Origin: Muriiphilus sp048268845
GTDB lineage: Bacteria; Pseudomonadota; Alphaproteobacteria; Rhodobacterales; Rhodobacteraceae
NCBI GenBank assembly: GCA_048268845.1
Contig: JBLWUQ010000013.1
Coordinates: 18,842 to 82,841, forward strand
Reading direction: 5' to 3'
DNA length: 64,000 bases
In this document: positions 46,857 to 54,746 of the stretch, piece by piece
How the letters are laid out: each line of letters opens with the position of its first letter
Numbering within the stretch: the stretch's first letter is position 1
Made by a program: the position numbers and the translations under genes
Notes under the pieces: generated by a model
What the model saw: the letters and a program-made list of their open reading frames with translations, nothing else
Database searches by the model: none
What the model was told of the DNA's origin: nothing

Positions 46857-47846
46857 TCACCCGATCTCGACCGCCACGTCGAAGACCCTGTCGATCATCG
46901 CCTGGGTGCCGCGCGAGAACTCCAGCGGGCAGGGATAGGGGGTGCCGTCCTGCACGGAGCGGCCGAAATTCTGCACCTGTTCGACATATTGGTTGACCCG
47001 CGGCCAGCGTTCGATGCGGATCGTGCCGTCAAGCGCGCGGATCTCGACGCGCGCCTCGCCAAAGACGCCGGGGTTGAAGGGCGCGCGCAGGGTGATGGTG
47101 CCGCGGTCGCCCTGGATCACCACTTCCTGCCGCTGGGGCAACCGCATCGAGGTCATCGCCGAATAGGTAAAGCGGCCCTGCGGCCCCTCCATTTCCCCCA
47201 CCACCTGCGCCCAGGTGTCGACCTCGTTCTCGCGCTTGACGCGCGCCGAAAGCTCGACCGGCTCGGCCCCGGTGGCGAAGCGCACCGAGGAATAGGTATA
47301 GACGCCGATGTCGCGGATGCCGCCGCCGCCGGTGCCGGGCCGATTGCGGTAGTTGCCGCTGTCGGCGCGGTTGTCGTAGGAAAACGCGGTGTCGACATGG
47401 TCGACCTTGCCAATCTCGCCCGACCGGATCAGCTCGCGCACCCGGACCCATTGCGGGTGATGCACGATCATGTAGGCCTCGGCGATCAGCAGCCCGGTCT
47501 GGTCGCGCAGCGAGATCAACTCGTCGATCTCGCTGGCCACCATGGCGATCGGCTTTTCGCAGAGCACATGCTTGCCGGCGCGCGCGGCCTTCTTGGCCCA
47601 TTCGACGTGCAGGTGGTTGGGCAGCGGGATATAGACCGCGTCGATCGCGTCCCATTCCAGCATCGCGTCATAGTCGAGAAACACGTCGAGGCCGGGGCAG
47701 AACGCCTCGAACGGCGCCGCCTTCTCGTTGGTCGAGGTCGCCAGCGCCACCAGACGGTTGCCGGCGGCGGCGTTGATCGCCGGCCCCATGTGTTGCGCCG
47801 CGAACTTCGCGGCCCCCAGAATACCCCAGCGCAGTGCGTCCGCCAT
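46857..47846 (-). CDS. Gfo/Idh/MocA-family oxidoreductase
   Basis: This 329-aa NAD(P)-dependent dehydrogenase has the N-terminal Rossmann domain (LRWGILGAAKFA, EWDAIDAVYIPLPNHLHVEWAKKAARAGKHVLCEKP). The catalytic Lys lies in CEKP, and GGGGIRDIGVYT precedes the C-terminal beta sheet. The substrate is probably a sugar or cyclitol but cannot be read. It stands alone 90 bases downstream of rpoH on the same strand. Confidence 0.9.
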   Translation of the reverse strand: MADALRWGILGAAKFAAQHMGPAINAAAGNRLVALATSTNEKAAPFEAFCPGLDVFLDYDAMLEWDAIDAVYIPLPNHLHVEWAKKAARAGKHVLCEKPIAMVASEIDELISLRDQTGLLIAEAYMIVHHPQWVRVRELIRSGEIGKVDHVDTAFSYDNRADSGNYRNRPGTGGGGIRDIGVYTYSSVRFATGAEPVELSARVKRENEVDTWAQVVGEMEGPQGRFTYSAMTSMRLPQRQEVVIQGDRGTITLRAPFNPGVFGEARVEIRALDGTIRIERWPRVNQYVEQVQNFGRSVQDGTPYPCPLEFSRGTQAMIDRVFDVAVEIG

Positions 47847-47936
47847 GTCGTCCTCCTTGATCCGCCCGCAGCCTATGCGCGGGCGCGGGCGGGTGCAACG
47901 GCATGGGCCGCCGCAGCCACCGGCATCAGATCACGT

Positions 47937-48833
47937 TCAGGCGGTTTCGAGCAGGCCCTTTTCGGCGGCGAGATCCTGCATCTTCTTTTGCAGCTTCTCG
48001 AAGGCGCGCACCTCGATCTGGCGGATGCGTTCGCGGCTGACGCCGTATTGCCCCGACAGGTCTTCGAGCGTCACTGTCGTGTCGGACAGGCGGCGCTGGG
48101 TCAGGATGTCCTTCTCGCGGTCGTTCAGGACCGTCATCGCTTCGGCCAGCATCTCGCGGCGCACCTCAAGCTCGTCGCGCTGCTCATAATCGCCCGCCTG
48201 ATCGGCGTCCTCGTCCTCGAGCCAGTCCTGCCACTGCATCGCCCCTTCGCCATCGGCCGAGATGGTGGCGTTCAGGCTGGCGTCGCCCCCGGACATCCGC
48301 CGGTTCATCGAGATCACCTCGTCCTCGGTGACGTTGAGGTCATGGGCGATGCGCGCCACGTTCTCGGGCCGCATGTCGCCGTCTTCGAGCGCGCCGATCC
48401 GCGCCTTGGCCTTGCGCAGGTTGAAAAACAGCTTTTTCTGCGCCGACGTCGTGCCCAGTTTCACCATCGACCACGAGCGCAGGACATATTCCTGGATCGA
48501 GGCGCGGATCCACCACATTGCATAGGTGGCGAGGCGAAAGCCCTTTTCCGGGTCGAATTTCTTGACCGCCTGCATCAGGCCGACATTGGCCTCGGAGATC
48601 ACCTCGGCCTGCGGCAATCCGTAGCCGCGATAGCCCATGGCGATCTTGGCGGCGAGGCGCAGGTGGCTGGTGACAAGCTGGTGCGCCGCCTCGGTGTCCT
48701 GGTGGTCCACCCAGCGTTTCGCCAGCATGTATTCCTGTTCCGGCTCAAGCATCGGAAACTTGCGGATTTCCTGCAGATACCGGTTCAACCCGCCTTCTGG
48801 CGTCGGGGCCGGCAGATTCGCTAGATTGGCCAT
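47937..48833 (-). CDS. rpoH: Heat-shock sigma factor RpoH (sigma-32)
   Basis: This 298-aa sigma factor has region 2 (SEANVGLMQAVKKFDPEKGFRLATYAMWWIRASI), the RpoH box (QKKLFFNLR, 132-140) that marks sigma-32, and region 4 (ERIRQIEVRAFEKL). I start at ATG 48833 (MANLANLPAPTPEG). The leader carries a strong promoter and a hairpin, described separately, which suggests regulation at both transcription and translation. Rhodobacteraceae often have two rpoH genes; which one this is cannot be told. Confidence 0.96.
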   Translation of the reverse strand: MANLANLPAPTPEGGLNRYLQEIRKFPMLEPEQEYMLAKRWVDHQDTEAAHQLVTSHLRLAAKIAMGYRGYGLPQAEVISEANVGLMQAVKKFDPEKGFRLATYAMWWIRASIQEYVLRSWSMVKLGTTSAQKKLFFNLRKAKARIGALEDGDMRPENVARIAHDLNVTEDEVISMNRRMSGGDASLNATISADGEGAMQWQDWLEDEDADQAGDYEQRDELEVRREMLAEAMTVLNDREKDILTQRRLSDTTVTLEDLSGQYGVSRERIRQIEVRAFEKLQKKMQDLAAEKGLLETA

Positions 48834-48852
48834 GTTCACTCCCGTCTTCTCG

Positions 48853-48869
48853 CCCCGAATGTTTCGGGG
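48853..48869 (-). promoter_or_regulatory. Perfect hairpin in the rpoH leader
   Basis: CCCCGAA / TTCGGGG form a 7-bp stem with a 3-base loop, lying 20-36 bases upstream of the rpoH ATG and inside the predicted transcript. It could mask or position the ribosome site, or act as a protein target. It does not match the classic CIRCE element. Confidence 0.55.
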
Positions 48870-48876
48870 ATTAACA

Positions 48877-48905
48877 TTAATATGGAACCCAAGCCTTCCC
48901 GTCAA
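48877..48905 (-). promoter_or_regulatory. Near-consensus promoter of rpoH
   Basis: On the minus strand TTGACG (48905-48900) and TATTAA (48882-48877) are separated by exactly 17 bases. The start would fall near 48870, right before the leader hairpin, giving a leader of about 37 bases. Confidence 0.75.
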
Positions 48906-48977
48906 GATCGCGGGTCGGCTCGTACCATACAGGTTTGAACGAAGTATGAACCTGTTTCCGTCGAAGCGACAGGGCGA

Positions 48978-50015
48978 TCACGCGGATGTGCGGAAGGTTT
49001 CAATCAGGTTTGCCATGTCGTCGGGCAAGGGCGCCTCGAACCGGAGAACCTCGCCCGAGACGGGATGGATGAACCCCAGCGTCGCGGCGTGCAACGCCTG
49101 CCTCGGGAACAGCCGCGCAGCCTCGGCCGCCGCCTCGCCCACCGCGCGGGCCGAGGCGCGGCGCCGTCCGCCATAGACCGGATCACCGATCAGCCCGTGG
49201 CCGACATGCGCCAGATGCACCCGGATCTGATGCGTGCGTCCGGTCTCGAGCCAGCAATCGACCAGCGCCGCGACCCCCGGCGTGCCGAAGCTCTCGACCA
49301 CCCGCGCCCGCGTCACCGCGTGGCGGCCACCGGAAAACAGCACCGCCTGTTTCTGCCGGTCGGTCTTGTGGCGCGCCAACTGCGTGGTGATCTTGAGCAC
49401 GTTGCCCGGCTCGAAACTGACGCCGCGGATGCCCTTGAGGCGTGGATCGCCCGCGTCGGGCACGCCATGCACCAGGGCGCGGTAGTGCCGCTCGACTGTG
49501 TGTTTCTCGAACTGCTCGGCCAGCCCGTGATGCGCCATGTCGGATTTCGCCACCACCAGCAGGCCGGACGTGTCCTTGTCGATGCGGTGCACCACGCCGG
49601 GGCGCCTTTCGCCGCCGACACCCGACAGCGTATCGCCGCAATGCGCCAGCAGCGCGTTGACCAGCGTGCCGGCGGGTGAACCCGGCGCGGGATGCACCAC
49701 CATGCCGGCAGGCTTGTCGATCACGATCAGCGCGTCATCCTCATAGACGATCTCGAGCGCGATGTCCTCGGCCGCGATGTGGCTGTCGGCGGCCTCGGGC
49801 ACGGTGATCTCGAACACCTCACCCTCGGCAACCCTGGCGCGTGGGTCGGCCATGACCTCGCCCGCGCGCATCACCGCGCCCACCTCGATAAGCCGGGCAA
49901 GTCGCGAGCGCGACAGGGCCGCCGCCTCTGGCACATCGCGCGCCAGCGCCTTATCAAGACGCGGCGGCGGGTTTTCCCCGATGATGACCCGCACGATTGC
50001 GGAAGGCTGCGACAT
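48978..50015 (-). CDS. rluD: 23S rRNA pseudouridine synthase, RluD-type
   Basis: This 345-aa enzyme has an N-terminal S4 domain (LDKALARDVPEAAALSRSRLARLIEVGAV) and the catalytic domain with VVHRIDKDTSG, in which Asp146 is the expected nucleophile. ETGRTHQIRVHLAHVGHGLIGDPVYG is also present. RluD makes pseudouridines 1911/1915/1917 in helix 69. Its ATG shares bases with the ATG of the divergent DUF6476 gene. Confidence 0.94.
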   Translation of the reverse strand: MSQPSAIVRVIIGENPPPRLDKALARDVPEAAALSRSRLARLIEVGAVMRAGEVMADPRARVAEGEVFEITVPEAADSHIAAEDIALEIVYEDDALIVIDKPAGMVVHPAPGSPAGTLVNALLAHCGDTLSGVGGERRPGVVHRIDKDTSGLLVVAKSDMAHHGLAEQFEKHTVERHYRALVHGVPDAGDPRLKGIRGVSFEPGNVLKITTQLARHKTDRQKQAVLFSGGRHAVTRARVVESFGTPGVAALVDCWLETGRTHQIRVHLAHVGHGLIGDPVYGGRRRASARAVGEAAAEAARLFPRQALHAATLGFIHPVSGEVLRFEAPLPDDMANLIETFRTSA

Positions 50016-50322
50016 GGACGAGGCTCCGACACCCGAGGACGCGACCGGCGTGGTGCGTTATCTGAAACTGCTGGTCACGGCACTGAGCGTGACGATGATC
50101 GCAGGCTTCATAGTGCTGATCGCGGTGGTTGTCATGCGCTTCAATGCCGAGGGCACCATTCCGCTGCCCGACGCCATCGCCCTGCCCGACGGCGCGCGTG
50201 CCAGCGCCATCACCCGCGGGCCGGACTGGCTGGGCGTGGTGACGGATGACGGGCGCATCCTGATCTATGAGCTTGACGGCGAGACGTTGCGCCAGGAAAT
50301 CGCCGTTGCACCCGGCGGTTAG
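50014..50322 (+). CDS. DUF6476-like single-helix membrane protein
   Basis: This 102-aa protein has an N-terminal cytoplasmic stub (MDEAPTPEDATGVVRYLK), one membrane helix (LLVTALSVTMIAGFIVLIAVVVM) and an outer beta-rich tail (GPDWLGVVTDDGRILIYELDGETLRQEI). The pattern fits the alphaproteobacterial DUF6476 family. Its start codon overlaps that of rluD head to head, a layout often seen for this pair. Confidence 0.8.
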   Translation: MDEAPTPEDATGVVRYLKLLVTALSVTMIAGFIVLIAVVVMRFNAEGTIPLPDAIALPDGARASAITRGPDWLGVVTDDGRILIYELDGETLRQEIAVAPGG

Positions 50323-50340
50323 GTCGGAAGCCTCCGGCGG

Positions 50341-50364
50341 GAGTATTTTTTCGCCAAGATGAAG
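50341..50364 (-). repeat. Dispersed intergenic repeat, copy in reverse orientation
   Basis: Read on the minus strand this is CTTCATCTTGGCGAAAAAATACTC, sharing the CTTCATCTTGGC-N-AAATACTC core with copies at 39326-39348 and 57431-57452. It lies between DUF6476 and the DUF2147 gene. Confidence 0.7.
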
Positions 50365-50375
50365 ACGCAGCGTGT

Positions 50376-50774
50376 CTATTCGATCCGCGTCCAGGTCTGT
50401 TTCGAGCACAACAGCCCGCCGGCGACGCAACCCGACAGCGCCAGCGCATTTCCGTCTAGCTGCATCTTGCCGATATAGGTCTTGTCGTTGGATGGCCGCC
50501 AGACGCTGCCGCGATAGCTGCCGCTGCCGCTGCCGTTGTTCTCCATGTTGATGACCATCACCTTGCCGAGGTTGGGCGATTGGTACTCGCCACTGGAATC
50601 GAAGGTGCGCCTGATCCAGCCGCAGGTCTTGCCACCCGAGCAGCCTGCCATTTCGACATAGGCATAGGAGCCGTCATCGACCTCGGTCTGCCACATTCCC
50701 CAGACCGGATCGTCGGCCAGCGCGGGAAATGCCGAGGCGAGGGTCAGCGCGGCGGCGGCGAGCAGGTGTTTCAT
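50376..50774 (-). CDS. Exported DUF2147 protein
   Basis: This 132-aa protein has a signal peptide (MKHLLAAAALTLASAFPALA, cleavage after ALA). The mature domain, WGMWQTEVDDGSYAYVEMAGC, TCGWIRRTFDS and YIGKMQLDGNALALSGCVAGGLLCSKQTWTR, matches the lipocalin-like DUF2147 family. The four Cys probably pair as disulfides. The function is unknown. Confidence 0.87.
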   Translation of the reverse strand: MKHLLAAAALTLASAFPALADDPVWGMWQTEVDDGSYAYVEMAGCSGGKTCGWIRRTFDSSGEYQSPNLGKVMVINMENNGSGSGSYRGSVWRPSNDKTYIGKMQLDGNALALSGCVAGGLLCSKQTWTRIE

Positions 50775-50910
50775 CGGTTTCCTCCGGTTCGTTTCGTGCC
50801 ATTCTGTCGCCGCGGCGGGCACGGTTCAAGCAAGACCTGCGGGGATGGGCGTGCTTGTCGATCTTTCGCGCATGTGCCAGAAGCCCGGCGGACAGAATTG
50901 GGAGCGCGCC

Positions 50911-51633
50911 ATGATCCTCTACCCCGCCATCGACCTCAAGGACGGCCAATGCGTGCGCCTGTTGCGCGGCGAGATGGCGGCGGCCACGGTCTTCAACGAC
51001 GACCCGGCAGCACAGGCACGGGCGTTTCAGGCGGCGGGCTGCGAGTGGATCCACCTTGTCGATCTCAACGGCGCCTTCGCGGGTGAGCCGGTCAACGCCG
51101 CCGCGGTCGAGGCCATTCTGGCGGCGATCGACGTGCCGGCGCAGCTTGGCGGCGGCATTCGCGACATGGCCACGATCGAGCGCTGGCTTGGCAAGGGGCT
51201 GGCGCGCGTGATTCTCGGCACCGTGGCGGTGGAAAACCCGGGCCTCGTGCGCGAGGCGGCGCGGGCCTTTCCCGGCCAGGTCGCCGTGGGCATCGACGCG
51301 CGCGCCGGCAAGGTCGCCACCAAGGGCTGGGCCGAGGAGACCGACGTCGAGGTCACCGATCTGGCGCAGAGTTTCGAGGACGCGGGCGTTGCCGCGATCA
51401 TCTATACCGACATCCAGCGCGACGGCGCGATGCAGGGCCCGAACATCGAGGCGACGGCGGCGCTGGCGCGGGCGGTGTCGATCCCGGTGATCGCCTCGGG
51501 CGGGGTTTCTTCCATCGCCGACCTGATCGCGCTGCGCGATTGTGGGGCACCGCTCAACGGCGCGATCTCGGGGCGTGCGCTGTATGACGGGGCGATCGAT
51601 CTGGCTCAGGCGCTGGCGGCGCTGCGCGGCTGA
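50911..51633 (+). CDS. hisA: HisA, phosphoribosylformimino-AICAR isomerase
   Basis: This 240-aa TIM barrel carries out the fourth step of histidine synthesis. Catalytic Asp8 is in PAIDLKDGQCVRL, and the partner Asp is in YTDIQRDGAMQG. Phosphate loops QLGGGIRD and VIASGGVSS are intact. I start at ATG 50911; upstream frame residues do not belong to the family. The 3' end overlaps a convergent membrane-protein gene by 28 bases, separating it from hisF. Confidence 0.97.
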   Translation: MILYPAIDLKDGQCVRLLRGEMAAATVFNDDPAAQARAFQAAGCEWIHLVDLNGAFAGEPVNAAAVEAILAAIDVPAQLGGGIRDMATIERWLGKGLARVILGTVAVENPGLVREAARAFPGQVAVGIDARAGKVATKGWAEETDVEVTDLAQSFEDAGVAAIIYTDIQRDGAMQGPNIEATAALARAVSIPVIASGGVSSIADLIALRDCGAPLNGAISGRALYDGAIDLAQALAALRG

Positions 51634-52514
51634 AGGCGCGCCGCGCGCCAGAGGACCCCAACCCCCCAGCCCAGCGACACAGGCACGGTGCCAAAGGCCA
51701 CGCCCGCCTGACCTTCCAGCGCGCCGACGTTTTCCCAGATCGGCACCGCGATGAACGCGGTGATGACCGGCGCGAGGGGAAACAGCAGGTGCCGGCGGAC
51801 CGCGCCGGGTGCGCCGAAGCTGACCGGCCCTGCCCTGCCCAGCCGCCACATCGCCCAGAGTGTCAGCCCGGCCATGATCGGGAACACCAGCCGTATCGGC
51901 GCCGGGCTGGCAATCGTCTTGCCGACCCAGAGCGCCAGCGCCAGACCCGGCACGATCAGCGCCACCCAGAGCGGCGGGCGCGGCACCTGTCCGATCCGGT
52001 CCAAGGCGATCAGCCCCAGCGGCACCACCAGCCCGATCCCTGCCAGGTAGAACAGCGTCACATCGCCGGGCGGCATGACATCGCGCTCGCTCGGCCAGAA
52101 GGTGGCGAATGTCGCACCGAACAGTCCCAGCCCGACCAGCGCCAGCAGGTGCCGCCACAGTGGCCAGTGCGGCGCGACGCGCGCCATGCCGAAGACGCAG
52201 ACGCTGGTGATCAGCGCGTGCCAGGCCAGCGGTGTCCAGACCAGATGGAACGGAAAGGACCGATAGAGCTCGTCGACAACCACGCCCTCGATCAGCAAGC
52301 CCATCAGCGCGCCGCCCAGAAACACCCCCCTGATGCCGCTGATGCCGCTCAGGCCGACGGCGGTCAGGACCACGGCGCAGGCCAGCGCATAGGCCAACCA
52401 GGTTATAAACCAGCTGAAAACAGTCAGGTCAGGCTGCGGCGCCGACCAGAAGAAGCTCTCGCTCGCCCAGACCGCGATCAGGCCAAGCGCGAAGGATGCG
52501 ATGATGTAGCGCAA
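51606..52514 (-). CDS. Polytopic membrane protein of unknown function
   Basis: This 302-aa protein has about eight hydrophobic helices (first: YIIASFALGLIAVWASESFFW) joined by short loops, with Trp/Pro-rich ends. No transporter or enzyme motif is visible. It interrupts the his genes on the opposite strand and overlaps the end of hisA by 28 bases. I do not recognise the family. Confidence 0.75.
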   Translation of the reverse strand: MRYIIASFALGLIAVWASESFFWSAPQPDLTVFSWFITWLAYALACAVVLTAVGLSGISGIRGVFLGGALMGLLIEGVVVDELYRSFPFHLVWTPLAWHALITSVCVFGMARVAPHWPLWRHLLALVGLGLFGATFATFWPSERDVMPPGDVTLFYLAGIGLVVPLGLIALDRIGQVPRPPLWVALIVPGLALALWVGKTIASPAPIRLVFPIMAGLTLWAMWRLGRAGPVSFGAPGAVRRHLLFPLAPVITAFIAVPIWENVGALEGQAGVAFGTVPVSLGWGVGVLWRAARLQPRSAASA

Positions 52515-52615
52515 CGTTTCGATGCCGACCTCCTGCGCCGGGATGCGTCATCCTAGCACGCCGGAGGCGCAGCCGGGGGCTTTTCCTTTTGCCGTGCGCG
52601 CCGTAAAGGTGGGAC

Positions 52616-53374
52616 ATGTTGAAAACCCGCATCATCCCCTGCCTTGACGTCGCCGATGGCCGCGTCGTCAAGGGCGTGAATTTCGTCGACCTGGTCGATG
52701 CCGGCGACCCGGTCGAGGCCGCGAAAGCCTATGACGCGGCGGGGGCGGACGAGCTGTGTTTTCTAGACATCCACGCCACGCACGAGAACCGCGGCACGAT
52801 GTATGATCTGGTCAGGCGCACCGCCGAGCAATGCTTTGTGCCGCTGACCGTGGGCGGCGGTGTGCGCACCGAGGACGATGTGCGCAAGCTGCTCCTGGCC
52901 GGGGCTGACAAGGTGTCGTTCAACTCGGCAGCCGTCGCCAACCCCGATGTGGTTGCCGCGGCCGCCGACCGATTCGGCTCGCAGTGCATCGTGGTCGCCA
53001 TCGACGCCAAGACCGTCGCGCCGGGGCGGTGGGAGATCTTCATCCATGGCGGGCGGCGCGCCACCGGCATCGACGCGGTGGAATTCGCGCGCACCGTGGC
53101 GGCCAAGGGCGCAGGCGAGATCCTGCTGACCTCGATGGACCGCGACGGCACCCGTGCCGGCTTCAACATTCCCCTGACCCGCGCGGTGGCCGATGCCGTC
53201 GACGTGCCGGTGATCGCATCCGGAGGCGTCGGCACGCTCGATCATCTGGTCGAGGGCGTGACCGAGGGCCATGCCAGCGCCGTGCTGGCCGCCTCGATCT
53301 TTCACTTCGGCGATTTCACCATCCGCGAGGCCAAGCAGCACATGGCCGCCGCGGGCATTCCCGTGAGGCTGTGA
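52616..53374 (+). CDS. hisF: HisF, imidazole glycerol phosphate synthase cyclase subunit
   Basis: This 252-aa barrel pairs with HisH. Catalytic Asp11 is in RIIPCLDVADGRVVKG and the second Asp in LTSMDRDGTRAGF. VGGGVRTEDD and VIASGGVGT bind phosphate. hisE starts two bases after the stop. hisH lies 2.5 kb away on the other strand. Confidence 0.98.
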   Translation: MLKTRIIPCLDVADGRVVKGVNFVDLVDAGDPVEAAKAYDAAGADELCFLDIHATHENRGTMYDLVRRTAEQCFVPLTVGGGVRTEDDVRKLLLAGADKVSFNSAAVANPDVVAAAADRFGSQCIVVAIDAKTVAPGRWEIFIHGGRRATGIDAVEFARTVAAKGAGEILLTSMDRDGTRAGFNIPLTRAVADAVDVPVIASGGVGTLDHLVEGVTEGHASAVLAASIFHFGDFTIREAKQHMAAAGIPVRL

Positions 53375-53375
53375 C

Positions 53376-53687
53376 ATGACCGCGCTGGACCGGCTGGCCG
53401 AGACGATCGAGACGCGCCGCGGCGTGTCGCCCAAGGACAGCTGGACGGCGGCGCTGCTGTCGCGCGGGCCGGAGAAATGCGCCGAGAAGTTCGGCGAGGA
53501 AGCCATCGAGGCGATCATCGAGGCGGTCAAGGGCGACCGCGACAAGCTGATCGGCGAGGCGGCGGATGTGCTCTATCATCTCTTGGTGATGCTGACCGCG
53601 CGCGAGGTCACGCTGGGCGACGTGCAGGCCGAGCTTGAACGGCGCGAGGGCAGATCGGGCATTGCCGAGAAGGCATCGCGGGACTGA
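53376..53687 (+). CDS. hisE: HisE, phosphoribosyl-ATP pyrophosphatase
   Basis: This 103-aa protein removes pyrophosphate from phosphoribosyl-ATP, the second step of the pathway. SWTAALLSRGPEKCAEKFGEEAIEAIIEA and GEAADVLYHLLVML carry the EExxE and ExxD magnesium motifs of the MazG fold. It is directly downstream of hisF. HisI (cyclohydrolase) is not fused. Confidence 0.95.
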   Translation: MTALDRLAETIETRRGVSPKDSWTAALLSRGPEKCAEKFGEEAIEAIIEAVKGDRDKLIGEAADVLYHLLVMLTAREVTLGDVQAELERREGRSGIAEKASRD

Positions 53688-53728
53688 CCTGACCGGGTTG
53701 CCCGCTTTGTTGCAAGAGGAGCGTTCCG

Positions 53729-54034
53729 ATGGAGTTCGATAACCTGCTCGACATCGCCTTCAGGCAGGCACTGGAAAACGGCGATCTCGACGATCTGCCG
53801 GGTGCGGGCAAGCCCCTGGACCCGGCGAGTCTCAACACCGATCCCTTCGCGCATGTCTATCGTGAAGCCGAGGTCATGACGCCTTTCGGTGCGCTCCAGC
53901 GCCAGATCGACAGCGCCCGCACCCGGCTGGCAGCCGAGGCCGACCCTGCGCGGCGCCGGGCGATCCAGGCGGAGATTTCCGCGCTCGAGACGCGCAAGGC
54001 GATCGAGATGGAAACCTTTCGCCGCTACAGCTAG
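53729..54034 (+). CDS. DUF1992 (DnaJ-associated) protein
   Basis: This 101-aa protein has LLDIAFRQALENGDLDDLPGAGKPLDP, the DUF1992 hallmark, and a helical end (RRRAIQAEISALETRKAIEMETFRRY). A weak J-domain relation is known for the family, but no HPD motif is present. AGAGGAG precedes the ATG. The role is unknown. Confidence 0.87.
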   Translation: MEFDNLLDIAFRQALENGDLDDLPGAGKPLDPASLNTDPFAHVYREAEVMTPFGALQRQIDSARTRLAAEADPARRRAIQAEISALETRKAIEMETFRRYS

Positions 54035-54050
54035 GCGCGGACGCCCTGCC

Positions 54051-54479
54051 TCAGCCGCGGCGCTCGAGTTCGATATGGGGGCAGCGGTTCTCGACGAAGT
54101 TGAGACCCTTCTCGGCGGCCAACGCACGGGCTTCATCGCTTTTCACGCCCAGTTGCAGCCAGATGGTGCGCAGGTCCGGCAGTGCCGCAAGCGCCGCCTC
54201 GACCACCGGCATCACCGCGTCCGAGCGGCGAAAGACGTCGAGCATGTCGACCTTGGCATCGGCGGGAATGTCGGCCAGCGAGGCCACCACCGGCTCGCCG
54301 AAAAAGTCCTGCCCGGCCAGACCGGGATTCACCGGGATCACCCGATACCCCTTCTTTTTAAGATACCGGGCGACGCTGTTGCTGGGCCGGTCCGGGTTCG
54401 CGGAATAGCCCACCAGCGCGATCACGCGGGTCGTGTCGAGGATCGTGGCGATGTCGGGTTGGGTGTGTTTGTCGGTCAT
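54051..54479 (-). CDS. CoA-binding-domain protein
   Basis: This 142-aa Rossmann-like protein has VIALVGYSANPDRPSNSVARYLKKKGYRVIPVNPG and the family end LNFVENRCPHIEL. It matches stand-alone CoA_binding proteins (YccU-like). It converges on DUF1992. Upstream, a terminator at 54538-54566 insulates it from the candidate small RNA. Confidence 0.9.
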   Translation of the reverse strand: MTDKHTQPDIATILDTTRVIALVGYSANPDRPSNSVARYLKKKGYRVIPVNPGLAGQDFFGEPVVASLADIPADAKVDMLDVFRRSDAVMPVVEAALAALPDLRTIWLQLGVKSDEARALAAEKGLNFVENRCPHIELERRG

Positions 54480-54537
54480 GGCCCCGAGATAGGCAACGCC
54501 TTGGCCAAGGGGAAGAGGGGACGACTGCCTCGGAACG

Positions 54538-54566
54538 AAAAAAAAGCGCCCGGTAGGTCCGGGCGC
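54538..54566 (-). terminator. Strong rho-independent terminator
   Basis: On the minus strand GCGCCCGG-ACCTA-CCGGGCGC is followed by eight Ts. It lies 180 bases beyond the rlmB stop and 59 bases before the CoA-binding gene. Confidence 0.9.
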
Positions 54567-54618
54567 AGTTTGTGGAACGAGGGACAGTGAAGTGAGATGA
54601 CGGGAGTTCCAAACCCGT
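54538..54618 (-). ncRNA. Candidate small RNA of about 80 nt
   Basis: A possible -10 box TTATAG lies on the minus strand at 54629-54624. A start near 54618 would give an RNA opening with a small stem ACGGG/CCCGT (54618-54600), then an unpaired CA/CT-rich stretch, and closing with the strong terminator. No protein frame fits. It could instead be the 3' end of the rlmB transcript. Confidence 0.45.
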
Positions 54619-54746
54619 TCTCGCTATAACAGATAGGTCGCCACACCGCTTTGAGAAGATCACATGACCAAAATGTGAAGATATCGCCCGCGCGAGCGGG
54701 ATTCGCCTTGTCTCAACCTGTCCGTGGCCAGATGCCGGAACCCGCG

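Noticed and set aside
46293..48824. Plus-strand open frame (843 aa) spanning the oxidoreductase and rpoH region
   Set aside because: It crosses three well-identified minus-strand genes and has no recognisable domain.
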